From Sesamum alatum (taxonomy: Eukaryota; Streptophyta; Magnoliopsida; Lamiales; Pedaliaceae): a DNA stretch of 64,000 nucleotides. The position numbers and the translations under genes were made by a program. The notes under the pieces were generated by a model, which saw only the letters and a list, made by a program, of their open reading frames with translations, searched no databases and was not told where the DNA came from. The DNA lies in contig JACGWO010000012.1 in NCBI GenBank assembly GCA_034509735.1, positions 496,001-560,000 on the forward strand, in the 5' to 3' direction. Of this stretch, positions 49,667 through 60,751 are shown one piece after another. How positions within the stretch are numbered: position 1 is the first letter of the stretch; each line of letters begins with the position of its first letter.

Positions 49667-51671
49667 GCAAAAATTAGTATCTCTCAGTCAATATAAGGAC
49701 TGAAAGCACAAGGTGTTCCTACGATTGTGTTGAGTATTAGGATGTATCCGGACGTACGATTGATTACGAAGGTTGACCAAGCCCTCGATATGGCAATGAT
49801 AAAAGTGGATTAGTGTCTAAACTTGTTTAAAGGAGTTTATCGTTGTGCGCAAAGATACAAAGCTGAGTCCATGGCTCAAAAGAGTGTTTTAGATGTAGTA
49901 CTAGTGCATTTTTATGTTGAATAAGATGGAGTCTTAGTCATATAATCGAAGAGTGGCTTTTAAATTTTATTAGAGTCAATACGAATATATTTATAGCCAA
50001 AAATGAGTTATCCATCAGTCAATAATAAGGACTGAAAGCACAAGGTGTTTCCTATGATTGTGTTGAGTATTAGACATGTATCCAGACGTACGATTGATTT
50101 ATAAAGGTTCTCCAAGCCCTCGATATGGCAAAGATAAAAGGGCATTAGTGTCTAAACTTGTTTAAAGGAGTTTTGCCGTTGCGGAAAAGGTACAAAGCCG
50201 AGTCCATGGCTCAAATGAGTGTTCTAGATGTAGTCTTAGTGGCATTTTTATGTTGAATAATATGGAGTCCTTGTCGTATAATCGAAGAGTGGCATTAAAT
50301 ATTGATTAATTAGAGTCAATGCGAATATATTTATAGCAAAAAATGAGTATCTACCAGTCAATGATAAGGACTGAAAGCACAAGGTGTTTCCTACGATTGT
50401 GTTGAGTATTAGGCATGTATCCGGACGTAACGATTGAATTTATGAAGGGTCTCCAAGCCCTCGATATGTCAAAGATAAAAACTGCATTAGTGTCTAAACT
50501 TGTTTAAAGGAGTTTTGTCGTTGCGCAAGGTAAAACCTGAGGCCATGGCCTCGAAAGAGTGTTCATAGATGTAGTCCAGTGCATTTTTATGTTGAATAAG
50601 ATGGAGTCCTAAGTCGTATAATCGAAGAGTGGCTTTAATATTGAATTATTAGAGTCAATACGAATATATTTATAGGCAAAAAATGAGTCATCTATCAGTC
50701 AATGATAAGGACCGAAAGCACAAGGTGTTACGTACGATTGTGTCGTGAGTATTAGGCATGTATCCGGACGTACGATTGATTATGAAGGTTCCAAGCCCTC
50801 GATATGGCAAAGATAAAAAGTGCATTAGTGTCTAAATTTATTTGAAAGGAGTTTTGTCGTTGTGCAAAGGTACAAAGCTGAGTCCATGGCTCGAAAGAGT
50901 GTTCTAGATGTACTCTAGGTGCATTTTTATTTTGAATAAGAAGGAGTCCTAGTCATATAATCGAAGAGTGGCTTTACTATTGATTATTAGGGTCAATACG
51001 AATATTTAGAGCCAAAAATGAGTTATCTATCAGTTAATGATAAGGACTGAAAGCACAAGGTGTTTCCTACGATTGTGTTGAGTATTAGGCATGTATCCGG
51101 AGTACGATTGATTATGAAGGTTCTCAAGCCCTCGATATGGCAAAGATAAAAGGCATTAGTATCTAAACTTGTTTTGAAGGAGTTTGTCGTTGTGCAAAGG
51201 TACAAAGCTGAGTCTATGGCTTAAAAGAGTGTTTTAGATGTAGTTCTAGTGCATTTTCATGTTGAATAAAGATGGAGTCCTAGTTCATATAATCGAAGAA
51301 TGGCTTTAATATTGATTATTAGAGTTAATATGAATATGATTTATCGCCAAAAATGAGGCATCAATCAGTCAATGATAAAGGACTAAAGGTGTTTCCTGTG
51401 ACTGTGTTGAGTATTAGGCTTGTATCCGGACGTTTGATTATGAAGGTTCTCCAAGCCTCGATATGGCAAGATAAAAGTGCATTACTGTGTCTAAACTTGT
51501 TTAAAGGAGTTTGTCGTTGGCAAAGGTACAAAGCTGAATCCATGGCTCGAAAGAGTGGTTCTAGATGTAGTCCTATGGCTTTTTTTATGTTGAATAAGAT
51601 GGAGTCCTAGTCATATAATCGAAGAGTGACTTTAATATTTGACTATTAGAGTCAATACGAATATATATATA
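49667..51671 (-). repeat. 8-monomer satellite HOR, copy 4, shortened to six monomers
   Basis: Starts with the same 'aaaattag' variant, then classes A B B B B B. The next unit start ('agccaaaaattagtcatc') comes at 51671, after about 2005 bp, so monomers 7 and 8 are missing. Small indels are common. Confidence 0.8.
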
Positions 51672-53967
51672 GCCAAAAATTAGTCATCTATCAGTCAATG
51701 ATAAGGACTGAAAGCACAAGGTGTTTCCTAGGATTGTGTTGAGTATTTAGGCATGTATCCGACGTACGAATTGATTACGAAAGTTGACCAAGCCCTCGAT
51801 ATGGCAATGATAAAAGGATTGGTATCTAAACTTGTTTAAAGGTTTTGTCGTTGCGCAAAATACAAAGCTGAGTCCATGCCTCAAAAGGTTTAGATGTAGT
51901 GTGCATTTTTATGTGATAAGATGGAGTCCTAGTCAATAATCAAAGAGTGGCTTTTAATATGAATTAGAGTCCATACGAATATATATATAGCCAAAATGAG
52001 TCCTTATCAGTCAATGATAAGGACTGAAAGTAACAAGGTGTTTCCTACGATCTGTGTTGAGTATTAGGCATGTATCCGGACACGGATACTTGATTTATGA
52101 ATGTTGACCAAGCCCTCGATTATGGCAAAGATAAAAAAAGTGGATTAGTATCTAAACTTGTTTAAAGGAGTTTGTCGTTGTGCAAAGACAAAGTTGAGTC
52201 CATGCCTCAAAAGAGTGTAATTTAGATGTAGTTTACTAGTGCATTTTTCTGTTGTAATAAGATGAGTCCTAGTCAATAATCGAAAGAGTGGCTTTAATAT
52301 TGACTATTAGAGTTCCATACGAATATATATTATAGCCAAAAATGAAAGTCATCTATCAGTCACGTGATAAGGACTGAAAGCACAAGGGGTCTCCTACGAT
52401 TGTGTTTGACGTATTAGGCATGTATCCGGAACTACGGTTGATTACGAACATGTTGACCAAGCCCTCGATATGCCGAAAGATAAAAAAGTGGATTTAGTCT
52501 TATCTTAACTTGTTTAAAGGAGTTTGTCGTTGTGCAAAGATAACAAAGCTGAGTCCATGGCAAAGAGTGTTTTTAGATGTAGTACTAGTGCATTTTTATG
52601 TTGAATAACATGGAGTCCTACGTTTAGTCATATAATCGACGAGTGGGGCTTTTAATATTGATTATTAGAGTCAATACGAATATTTATACCCAAAAATGAG
52701 TTATCTATCAGTTCAATGATAAGGACTTGAAAGCACAAGGTATTTCCTACGTTGTGTTGAGTATTAGGCATGTATCCGGAACGTACGATTGATTATTAAG
52801 GTTCTCCAAGCCTCGATATGGCAAAGATAAAAGTGCATTAGTGTCTAAACTTGTTTAAAGGAGTTTGTCGTTGCGCAAAGGTACAAAGCTGAGTCCATGG
52901 CTCAAAAGAGTGGTTTCTAGATGTATTAGGTGCATTTTATGTCGAATAAGATGGAGTGCCTAGTCTGTCATATAATCAGAACAGTGGCTTTAATATTGAT
53001 TATTAGAATCAATACAAATATATTTATAGCCAAAAAATGAGTCATCTATCAGTCAATGATAAGGACTGAAACAAGCACAAGGATGTTTCCTACGATTGTG
53101 TTGAGTATTAGACATGTATCCGGACATACCGATTGATTACGAAGTTCTCCACAAGCCGCTCGATATGTTCAAAGATAAAAGTGCGATTAGTGTCTAAATT
53201 GTTTAAAGGAGTTTGTCGTTGCGCAAAGGTACAAAGCTGAGTCCATGGCTCGAAAGAGTGTTCTAGATGTAGTCCTGGTGTTTTTTTATGTTGAATAAGA
53301 TGGAGTCCTAGTCGTATAATCGAAGAGTGGCTTTAATATTAATTATTAGAGTCAATACGAATATAGTTATGGCAAAAAATAAGTCATCTGTCAGTCAATG
53401 ATAAGGACTGAAAAGCACAAAGGTGTTACGTCAACGATTGTGTGTCTGTATTAGGCATGTAATCCAGACGTACGATTGATTTGAAGTTCTCCAAGCCCTC
53501 GATTGGCAAAGATAAGAAGTTGCATAGTGTCGAAATTGTTTGAAGGAGTTTGTCGTTGCGCAAAGGTACAAAGCTGAGTCCATGGCTCGAAAGAGTGTTC
53601 TAGATGTTAGTCCAGGTCTATGCATTTTTATGTTGAATAAGATGGAGTCCTAGTCATGTAATCGAAATAGTGGCTTTAATATTGATTATTTGAAGTCAAT
53701 ACAAATATATTTATAGCCAAAAAAAATGAGTCATCTATCAGTCAATGATAAGGATTGAAAGCACAAGGTGTTTCCTACGATTGTGTTGAGTTATTAACGC
53801 AGGTTATCCGGACGTACGATTGCATTACGAACGTTGTACGAAGCCCTCGATATGGCAAAGATAAAAGTGCATTAGAGTGTAAACTTGTTTAAAGGAGTTT
53901 CGTTGTGCAAAGCTTTTAAGCTGAGTTCATTGGCTCAAAACAGTGTTGTTTTTAAGATGTAGTCATA
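51672..53967 (-). repeat. Satellite, inverted orientation, HOR order lost
   Basis: About seven monomers with class order A A A B B B A, which no longer follows the 8-mer. Indels are dense, for example 'gtgtaatttagatgtagtttac' near 52216 and 'tcctacgtttagtc' near 52617. The satellite ends near 53967, shortly before the assembly gap. Confidence 0.85.
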
Positions 53968-54155
53968 TGTATTGACCATGGGTGCCCGATCTTTCACGAT
54001 GTCAGGCTTGCAATGGATTAAAGAGGTTCCGTGACCTGAGGAATGCAAATAGCCAAACCAACGTTATATGAACGTGACCTGCTACTTTAGGAACATTCAA
54101 CCAACCACAAGCACGAGTAAACCAATCCACAACAAGGACACACTTTGGATCGAGC
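53968..54155. other. Unidentified non-satellite sequence next to gap
   Basis: About 190 bp unlike the satellite or the LINEs here. On the - strand a frame runs from the gap edge for about 50 codons to a stop near 54002 (it contains KCVLVVDWFTRACGW and ends NLFNPLQA). I do not recognise it. It could be the end of another transposon whose body lies in the gap. Confidence 0.5.
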
Positions 54156-54655
54156 NNNNNNNNNNNNNNNNNNNNNNNNNNNNNNNNNNNNNNNNNNNNN
54201 NNNNNNNNNNNNNNNNNNNNNNNNNNNNNNNNNNNNNNNNNNNNNNNNNNNNNNNNNNNNNNNNNNNNNNNNNNNNNNNNNNNNNNNNNNNNNNNNNNNN
54301 NNNNNNNNNNNNNNNNNNNNNNNNNNNNNNNNNNNNNNNNNNNNNNNNNNNNNNNNNNNNNNNNNNNNNNNNNNNNNNNNNNNNNNNNNNNNNNNNNNNN
54401 NNNNNNNNNNNNNNNNNNNNNNNNNNNNNNNNNNNNNNNNNNNNNNNNNNNNNNNNNNNNNNNNNNNNNNNNNNNNNNNNNNNNNNNNNNNNNNNNNNNN
54501 NNNNNNNNNNNNNNNNNNNNNNNNNNNNNNNNNNNNNNNNNNNNNNNNNNNNNNNNNNNNNNNNNNNNNNNNNNNNNNNNNNNNNNNNNNNNNNNNNNNN
54601 NNNNNNNNNNNNNNNNNNNNNNNNNNNNNNNNNNNNNNNNNNNNNNNNNNNNNNN
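54156..54655. other. Assembly gap (500 N)
   Basis: Exactly 500 ambiguous bases, a conventional placeholder length, so the true distance is unknown. Satellite orientation differs on the two sides. Confidence 0.99.
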
Positions 54656-56013
54656 ATGCACTAGGACTACATATAGAACATTCTTTCGAGCCATGGACTC
54701 AGCTTTGTACATTTGCGCAATGACAAACTCCTTTTAACAAATTTAGACACTAATGCACTTTTATCTTTGCCATATCAAGGGCTTGGTGATCCTTCGTGAT
54801 TAATCGTACGTCCGGATACATGCCTAATACTCAAAACGATACTAAGGAAACACCTTGTATTTCCAATCCTTATCATTGACAGATAGATGACTCATTTCTG
54901 CCGATAAACATATTTGTATCGACTCGAATAATCAATATTAAATTCACTCTTCGATTATACGACTAGAAATCCATCATCTTATTCAACCTAAAAATGCACT
55001 ACGACTACATATAGAACATTCTTGTGAGCCATGGACTCAGCTTTTGTACATTTGCGCAACGACAAATTCCTTTAAACAAATTTAGACACTAATACACTTT
55101 TATCTTTGCGATATCGAGGGCTTTGTTGAACCCTTCATGATCAATCGTACGTCCGGATACATGCCTAATACTCAAAACAATAGTAGGAAACAACTTGTGT
55201 TTCGAGTCCTTATCATTTTGACAGATAGATGACTCATTTCTGGCTATAAATATATTCGTAATCGACTCTAATAATCAATATTAAATCCACTCTTCGATTA
55301 TACGACTAGAACTCCTTCTTATTCTACCTAAAACTACACTGGGACTACATCTGGAACACTCTTTTGAGCCATGGCCTCAGCTTAGTACATTTGCGTTCGG
55401 CAACGACAAACTCCTTTAAACAAATTTAGACACTAATCACTTTTATCTTTGCCATATCGAGGGCTTGGTGAACTTTGCGGTGGTATTCAATCGTACGTCC
55501 GCATACATGCCTAATACTCAACACAATAGTAGGAAACACCTTGTGTTTTTCCAGTCCTTATCATTAACTAATAAAATTTCTCCTTACTGGATATAAATTA
55601 TTCCTATAGACTCTAATAATCAATATCAAATCCAATCTTCTATTACACGACTAAGAATCCATCTTATTCAAACCTAAAAAATACAGTAGGACTACATCTA
55701 GAACACTTTTTTTTAGCCATGGACTCGGCTTTGTACATTTTCGCAACGACAAACTTCTTTTAACAAATTTAGAAACTAATGCACTTTTATCTTTGCCATA
55801 TCAAGGGCTTGGTGATCCTTCTTGATCAATCGTACGTCCGGATACATTCCTAATACTCAAAACAATAGTAAGTGTTTGTGTTCAATCCTTATCATTTAAC
55901 AGATAGACCCTGACTCATTTATCCTATAAATATATTCGTATCGATCAAATAAATCCAATATTAAATCCACTCTTCGATTGTACGACTAGAATTCCATCTT
56001 ATTCAACCTAAAA
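54656..56013 (+). repeat. Right satellite array, 4-monomer HOR copy 1
   Basis: A diverged subfamily of the same satellite in + orientation, marked by 'gtacatttgcgcaac', 'caacctaaaa' and 'aatagtagg'. Four monomers in order are distinguished by 'ggactacatatagaacattc', 'acgactacatatag', 'tgggactacatctgg' and 'cagtaggactacatc'. It is 1358 bp long. Confidence 0.88.
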
Positions 56014-57410
56014 ATGCACTAGGACTACATATAGAACATTCTTTCGAGCCATGGACTCAGCTTTGTACATTTGCGCAATGACAAACTCCTTTTAACAAAT
56101 TTAGACACTAATGCACTTTTATCTTTGCCATATCAAGGGCTTGGTGATCCTTCGTGATTAATCGTACGTCCGGATACATGCCTAATACTCAAAACGATAC
56201 TAAGGAAACACCTTGTATTTCCAATCCTTATCATTGACAGATAGATGACTCATTTCTGCCGATAAACATATTTGTATCGACTCGAATAATCAATATTAAA
56301 TTCACTCTTCGATTATACGACTAGAAATCCATCATCTTATTCAACCTAAAAATGCACTACGACTACATATAGAACATTCTTGTGAGCCATGGACTCAGCT
56401 TTTGTACATTTGCGCAACGACAAATTCCTTTAAACAAATTTAGAACACTAACTACACTTTTATCTTTGCGAATATCGAGGGCTTGTTGAACCTTCATGAT
56501 CCAATCGTACGTCCGGGATACATCCTTAATACTCAAAAAACAAATAGTAGGAAAACAACTTGTGTTTCGAGTCCTTATCATTGACAGATAGATTGACCTC
56601 ATTTCTGGCTCATAAATTGTGTTTCGATATTACGTACTCGACTCTAATAATCAATATTAAAAATCCACTCTTCGATTATACGACTAGAACTCCTTCTATT
56701 TCTACCTAAAACTACACTGGGACTACATCTGGAACACTCTTTTGAGCCATGGGCTCAGCCTTTAGTACATCTTTGCGCCACACGAACAAACTCCTTTAAA
56801 ACAAATTTAGACCACTAATCCACTTATTTATCTTTGCCATATCGAGGGCTTGCGTGAACTTTCGTGAATCAATCGTACGTCCGGATAACATGCCTAATTA
56901 CTCAACACAATAGTAGGGAAACACCTTCGTGTTTCCAGTCCTTATCATTAACTAATAAATTTCTCCCTTTCTGGATAAAATTATTCCTATAGACTCTATA
57001 TAACAGGTCAATAATCAAATCCAATCTTCTATTACACGAACTAAGAAATCCATCTTATTCAACCTAAAAATACAGTAGGACTACATCTAGAACACTTTTT
57101 TAAGCCATGGACTCGGCTTCTGTACATTTTCGCAACGACAAACTTCTTTTAACAAATTTTAGAAATAATGCACTTGATCTTTGCCCATATCAAGGGCTTG
57201 GTGATCCTTTCTTGATCAATCGTAACCGTCCGGATACATTCCTAATACTCAAAAAAATAGTAAGTGTTGTGTTTCCAATCCTTATCATTAACAGATAGAT
57301 GGACTCATTTTCATCCTATAAATATAATTCGTATATCGACTCAAATAATCAATATTAATATCCACTCTTCGATTGTACGACTAGAATTCCATCTTATTCA
57401 AAACCTCAAA
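56014..57410 (+). repeat. Right satellite array, 4-monomer HOR copy 2
   Basis: Repeats the four monomers of copy 1 in order. The first two monomers are almost identical to copy 1 up to about 56440. After that, short insertions are frequent (for example 'ccgtcccgggat'-like slips near 56510 and 'ctttgcgccacacg' near 56769), giving 1397 bp. Confidence 0.86.
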
Positions 57411-58764
57411 ATGCACTAGGACTACATATTTTTAGAACATTCTTTCGAGCCATGGACTCAGCTTTGTACAAAAACACTTTTGCGCAATGACAAAACTCCT
57501 TTTAACAAATTTAGACACTAATGCACTTTTATCTTTTTATAATCGCCATATTTTCAAGGTCTTGGTGAATCCTTCGTTCAATTGATTAAACGTACGTCGG
57601 ATACATGCCTAAATACTCAAACGATACTAAGGAAAATTATTCACCTTGTATTTCCCAATCCTTATTCATTGAAGATAGATGAACCTCATTTCTGCCGATT
57701 AAAACATATTTGTATCGACTCGAATAATCAATATTTCGCTCAAATTCACTCTTCGATTATACGACTAGAAATCCATCATCTTACAATTCAACCTAAAAAT
57801 TGCACTACGCACTACATTTTCATAGAACATTCTTGTGAAGCCATGACTCAGCTTTTGTACATTTGCGCAACGACAAATTCCTTTAAACAAATTTAGACAC
57901 TAATACACTTTTTTATCTTTCGATATCGAGGGACTTGTTGAAACCTTCATGATCAATCGCACGTCCGGGATACATGCCTATATACTCAAAAACAATAGTA
58001 GGAAACAACTTGTGTTTCGAGTCCTTATCATTGACAGATAGCTGACTCATTTCTGGCTATAAATATATTCGTATCGACTCTAATAATCAATATTAAATCC
58101 ACTCTTCGATTATACGACTAGAACTCCTTCTTATTCTACCTAAAACTACACTGGGACTACATCTGGAAACACTCTTTTTGAGCCCATGGGCTCAGCTTAG
58201 TACATTTGCGCAACGACAAACTCCTTTAAACAAATTTAGACACTAATCCACTTTTATCTTTGCCATATCGAGGGCTTGGTAACCTTCGTGATCAATCGTA
58301 CGTCCGGATACATGCCTAATACTCAACACAATAGTAGGAAACACCTTGTGTTTCCAGTCCTTATCATTAACTAATAAATTTTCTCCTTTCTGGCTATAAA
58401 TTATTCCTAATAGACTTCTAATAATCAATATCAAATCCAATCTTCTATTATACGACTAAGAATCCATCTTATTCAACCTAAAAAATACACTAGGACTACA
58501 TCTAGAACACTTTTTTTAGCCATGGACTCGGCTTTGTACATTTGCCCAACGACAAACTTCTTTTAAACAAATTTAGAAACTAATGCACTTTTATCTTTGC
58601 CATATCAAGGGCTTGGTGATCCTTCGTGATCAATCGTACGTCCGGATACATTCCTAATACTCAAAACAATAGTAAGTGTTGTGTTTCCAATCCTTATCAT
58701 TAATAGATAGATGACTCATTTCATCCTATAAATATATTTGTATCGACTCAAATAATCAATATTA
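57411..58764 (+). repeat. Right satellite array, 4-monomer HOR copy 3 and array end
   Basis: A third set of the same four monomers. The first part (to about 57990) carries scattered short insertions such as 'tatttttagaac' and 'tttttataatcgcc'; the last two monomers are clean. The array stops inside a monomer at 'aatcaatatta' (58764) and unique sequence follows. Confidence 0.86.
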
Positions 58765-59179
58765 TGTAGGATACTTTAGGATACTTTATAATTCGGTATT
58801 ATGTAGACTCGACTCATGATATTCATGTATGAAGCTTAGTTAGTTTGGGTAAGATTGAAAGTGATGAGCTTTTCCTCAAGTATTGGTTTGTGATCAGCCA
58901 CACCAAATTCGTATGCAGCTTGTGTTTTAAATCTTCTGCACATGCTAAAGGATTTGAAACTTGGAAACAATTATGTAGGCTGTTCAGTTTGAGAATTTGA
59001 GTTTCCCGCTTAGCCCTTCTTTATCAGTGGGGTTTAGGCCTTGAACCCTGTCCATTATTACAAATGAAAACTGCAGTAAAACAATTTGGGAGCGATATTA
59101 GCATTATACATTTTGCGTGCCTTCAAAATTCTTATCATGTAATAGTTTCTTACAATGGACAGAGCCATTTTCTCTTCTA
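58765..59179. other. Non-satellite flank between satellite and LINE F
   Basis: AT-rich single-copy-looking DNA beginning with a short direct repeat of 'aggatacttta'. No clear gene is seen. On the - strand a frame near 59064-59180 is open and would continue past the LINE F insertion (see the entry at 59060-60491). Confidence 0.6.
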
Positions 59180-59190
59180 TTATGTCCTCT
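59180..59190. repeat. Target-site duplication (left) of LINE F
   Basis: TTATGTCCTCT here and at 60267-60277 flanks the LINE exactly. Confidence 0.9.
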
Positions 59191-60266
59191 CGGTAAAGGT
59201 AAGTTTCATTAAAATAGAAAAGAGTTACAAAAAGTACATGTCAATCAATTGAAACCTTGGAAATGAGTCCAAGGGATCCGCCACAGTCTAAATAATGCTA
59301 TATTGCTAATAATACAAGGAAGATCAGAACTCAAAAATAAGTTTTCGGATTTCTTCAACCACTAATCTCCCTTCGTATCAGCAGTACGCTCGGTTGCTTG
59401 GAACCTCCTACGGTTGCGTTCTTGCCAAAGGTGGTAGATAAAAGAGGCCAACAAAGCTCTATATGCTGCATTAATAACATGCCGTCCTCTCCACCTTGTA
59501 GCTGCCCAAGTAACATTCGTATTCCACTCTCGGTTCGGCCATGGAAACCGGACTCGGCGTCTGATGGCTCCAAGGCATTGACGTGAAAACCGACAATCAA
59601 AGAACATGTGAGCATGAGTTTCAGATTGTCCGTCAATGCATAGTATACAAGTAGTGTCCAAGTGAACAACCAAGGCTTATCCATAGTGGATAATCGTCCA
59701 AGGATAGCAAGCCATAGGATAAAGGTGTTGCGTGGGATTTTTAAAAGGCCCCATAAGAAGTGAATACCAAAACAACTTTTTGGTGAGGATGCCCGTACAG
59801 CTGTATATGCCTCCGATGTAGAAAAAACTTTCCTGTCCCTCTCCAGAGAATCTGATCCTGTCCACCATGAATGGTGGACAAGGACTGCAAAATAACCAAG
59901 CACTCCATGTCTGTGATAAATGGCCAATTCCATCCCCCTTCAAGAATGACAGATTTCAATAAATCAGCTACCGGATGTTCCAGTCAAGCCAGGACCCCTT
60001 GTATCTGCTGAATAAGAGGCCTAGGTTTGGTGCCAAGGGTCATGCCATAGAGATGTGGAGCCACCATCACCAATAATGTATTCAATCGAGGCTTCAAAAT
60101 AGGTCGCAGTCGGAGAAGCTTCCTCCATGCCCACGATCCCGCTTTGTCGCCCACCGTCCAAACAGATTTTACCACAAAGTCTGTAATGGTAGATCCACGC
60201 CACCCAGATAGAAGAAGAAGTACTATGTGAATAATCGACACAGGTGTTTGCTCATCAAGGCATAAT
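59191..60266 (-). mobile_element. LINE F: short 5'-truncated LINE, same family as LINE E
   Basis: A 1076-bp element in reverse orientation starting 'cggtaaaggtaagtttcatt', colinear with LINE E from its 3' end to a point equivalent to about 40970. It is flanked by the perfect 11-bp duplication TTATGTCCTCT, so it is a clean target-primed insertion into non-satellite DNA. Unlike the others it shows no A-tail between the 3' terminal sequence and the duplication. Confidence 0.92.
59362..60266 (-). pseudogene. LINE ORF2 C-terminal remnant (LINE F)
   Basis: Fragments of the region after the reverse transcriptase plus the zf-RVT-like tail. Frame 59362-59673 has CILCIDGQSETHAHMFFDC followed by FSRQCLGAIRRRV and ends in INAAYRALLASFIYHLWQER. 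Frames further upstream (59677-60286) hold pieces such as KSVWTVGDKAGSWAWRKLLR in different registers. The catalytic FADD region is outside the truncated copy. Frameshifts separate the pieces, so no active protein is made. Confidence 0.9.
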
Positions 60267-60277
60267 TTATGTCCTCT

Positions 60278-60751
60278 ATGATACACAGGGCACCCACAAT
60301 ATCATCTTTGAAAGTATCATTATCACCCTTGAAAATAGAAAACTTTGATTGGTCAATAAGGATACCTGCATCTCCATTTTCTTTTTTTCATTATTTGAAT
60401 ATCCATCAATTAAGGCTTCCATATATCCTGAAAAATTTGATTTCGGATCCTTTAATCTTATGAAGAAGTGGATATCATCTTGTTTTGCCATTTAATGTTA
60501 ATTCCTTTTGCTAACATCCTATCTCAGTTCTATCTTTGCATGTAGCATTTAGACTGCATTCTGGTTCCATCCAAAGAGTTTTCCATGTGATCCCAGTTAT
60601 TAAGCTATGCCATATATGCATAAAGTTACATATACGCATAGAGTTATGCATTATTGTTATGATATTTTAATTGGATTCCTTCATCATTTTGTGTATAAAT
60701 ATCTATATGCAGATTTCGGAAGAGCATTCCTACGGAACCTTGGAGTTCTCA
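60278..60751. other. Non-coding-looking sequence between LINE F and the 1-kb repeats
   Basis: AT-rich DNA. Apart from the weak - strand frame noted above (to 60491) I see no feature. Confidence 0.5.

Larger units (their letters stand above)
59060..60491 (-). pseudogene. Possible unknown reading frame interrupted by LINE F
   Basis: On the - strand an ATG at 60489-60491 starts MAKQDDIHFFIRLKDPK and stays open for about 38 codons to an A-run. In the adjacent frame, GDAGILIDQSKFSIFKGD continues without a stop to the LINE F target site. If the LINE and one 11-bp duplication are ignored, the same frame reads on through EDIIEEKMALSIVRNYY for about 47 more codons to a stop near 59060. I do not recognise the product, and chance open frames in AT-rich DNA are possible. 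A frame change at the A-run (about 60375-60385) would be required. Confidence 0.25.

Noticed and set aside
54002..54723. Long open frames of 190-236 codons over the gap
   Set aside because: They consist almost wholly of N; only about 50 codons next to the gap are real sequence.
1..58764. CENP-B-box-like motif in the satellite
   Set aside because: I looked for an NTTCGNNNNANNCGGGN match; the 'TTCG' sites in the monomer lack the CGGG half.
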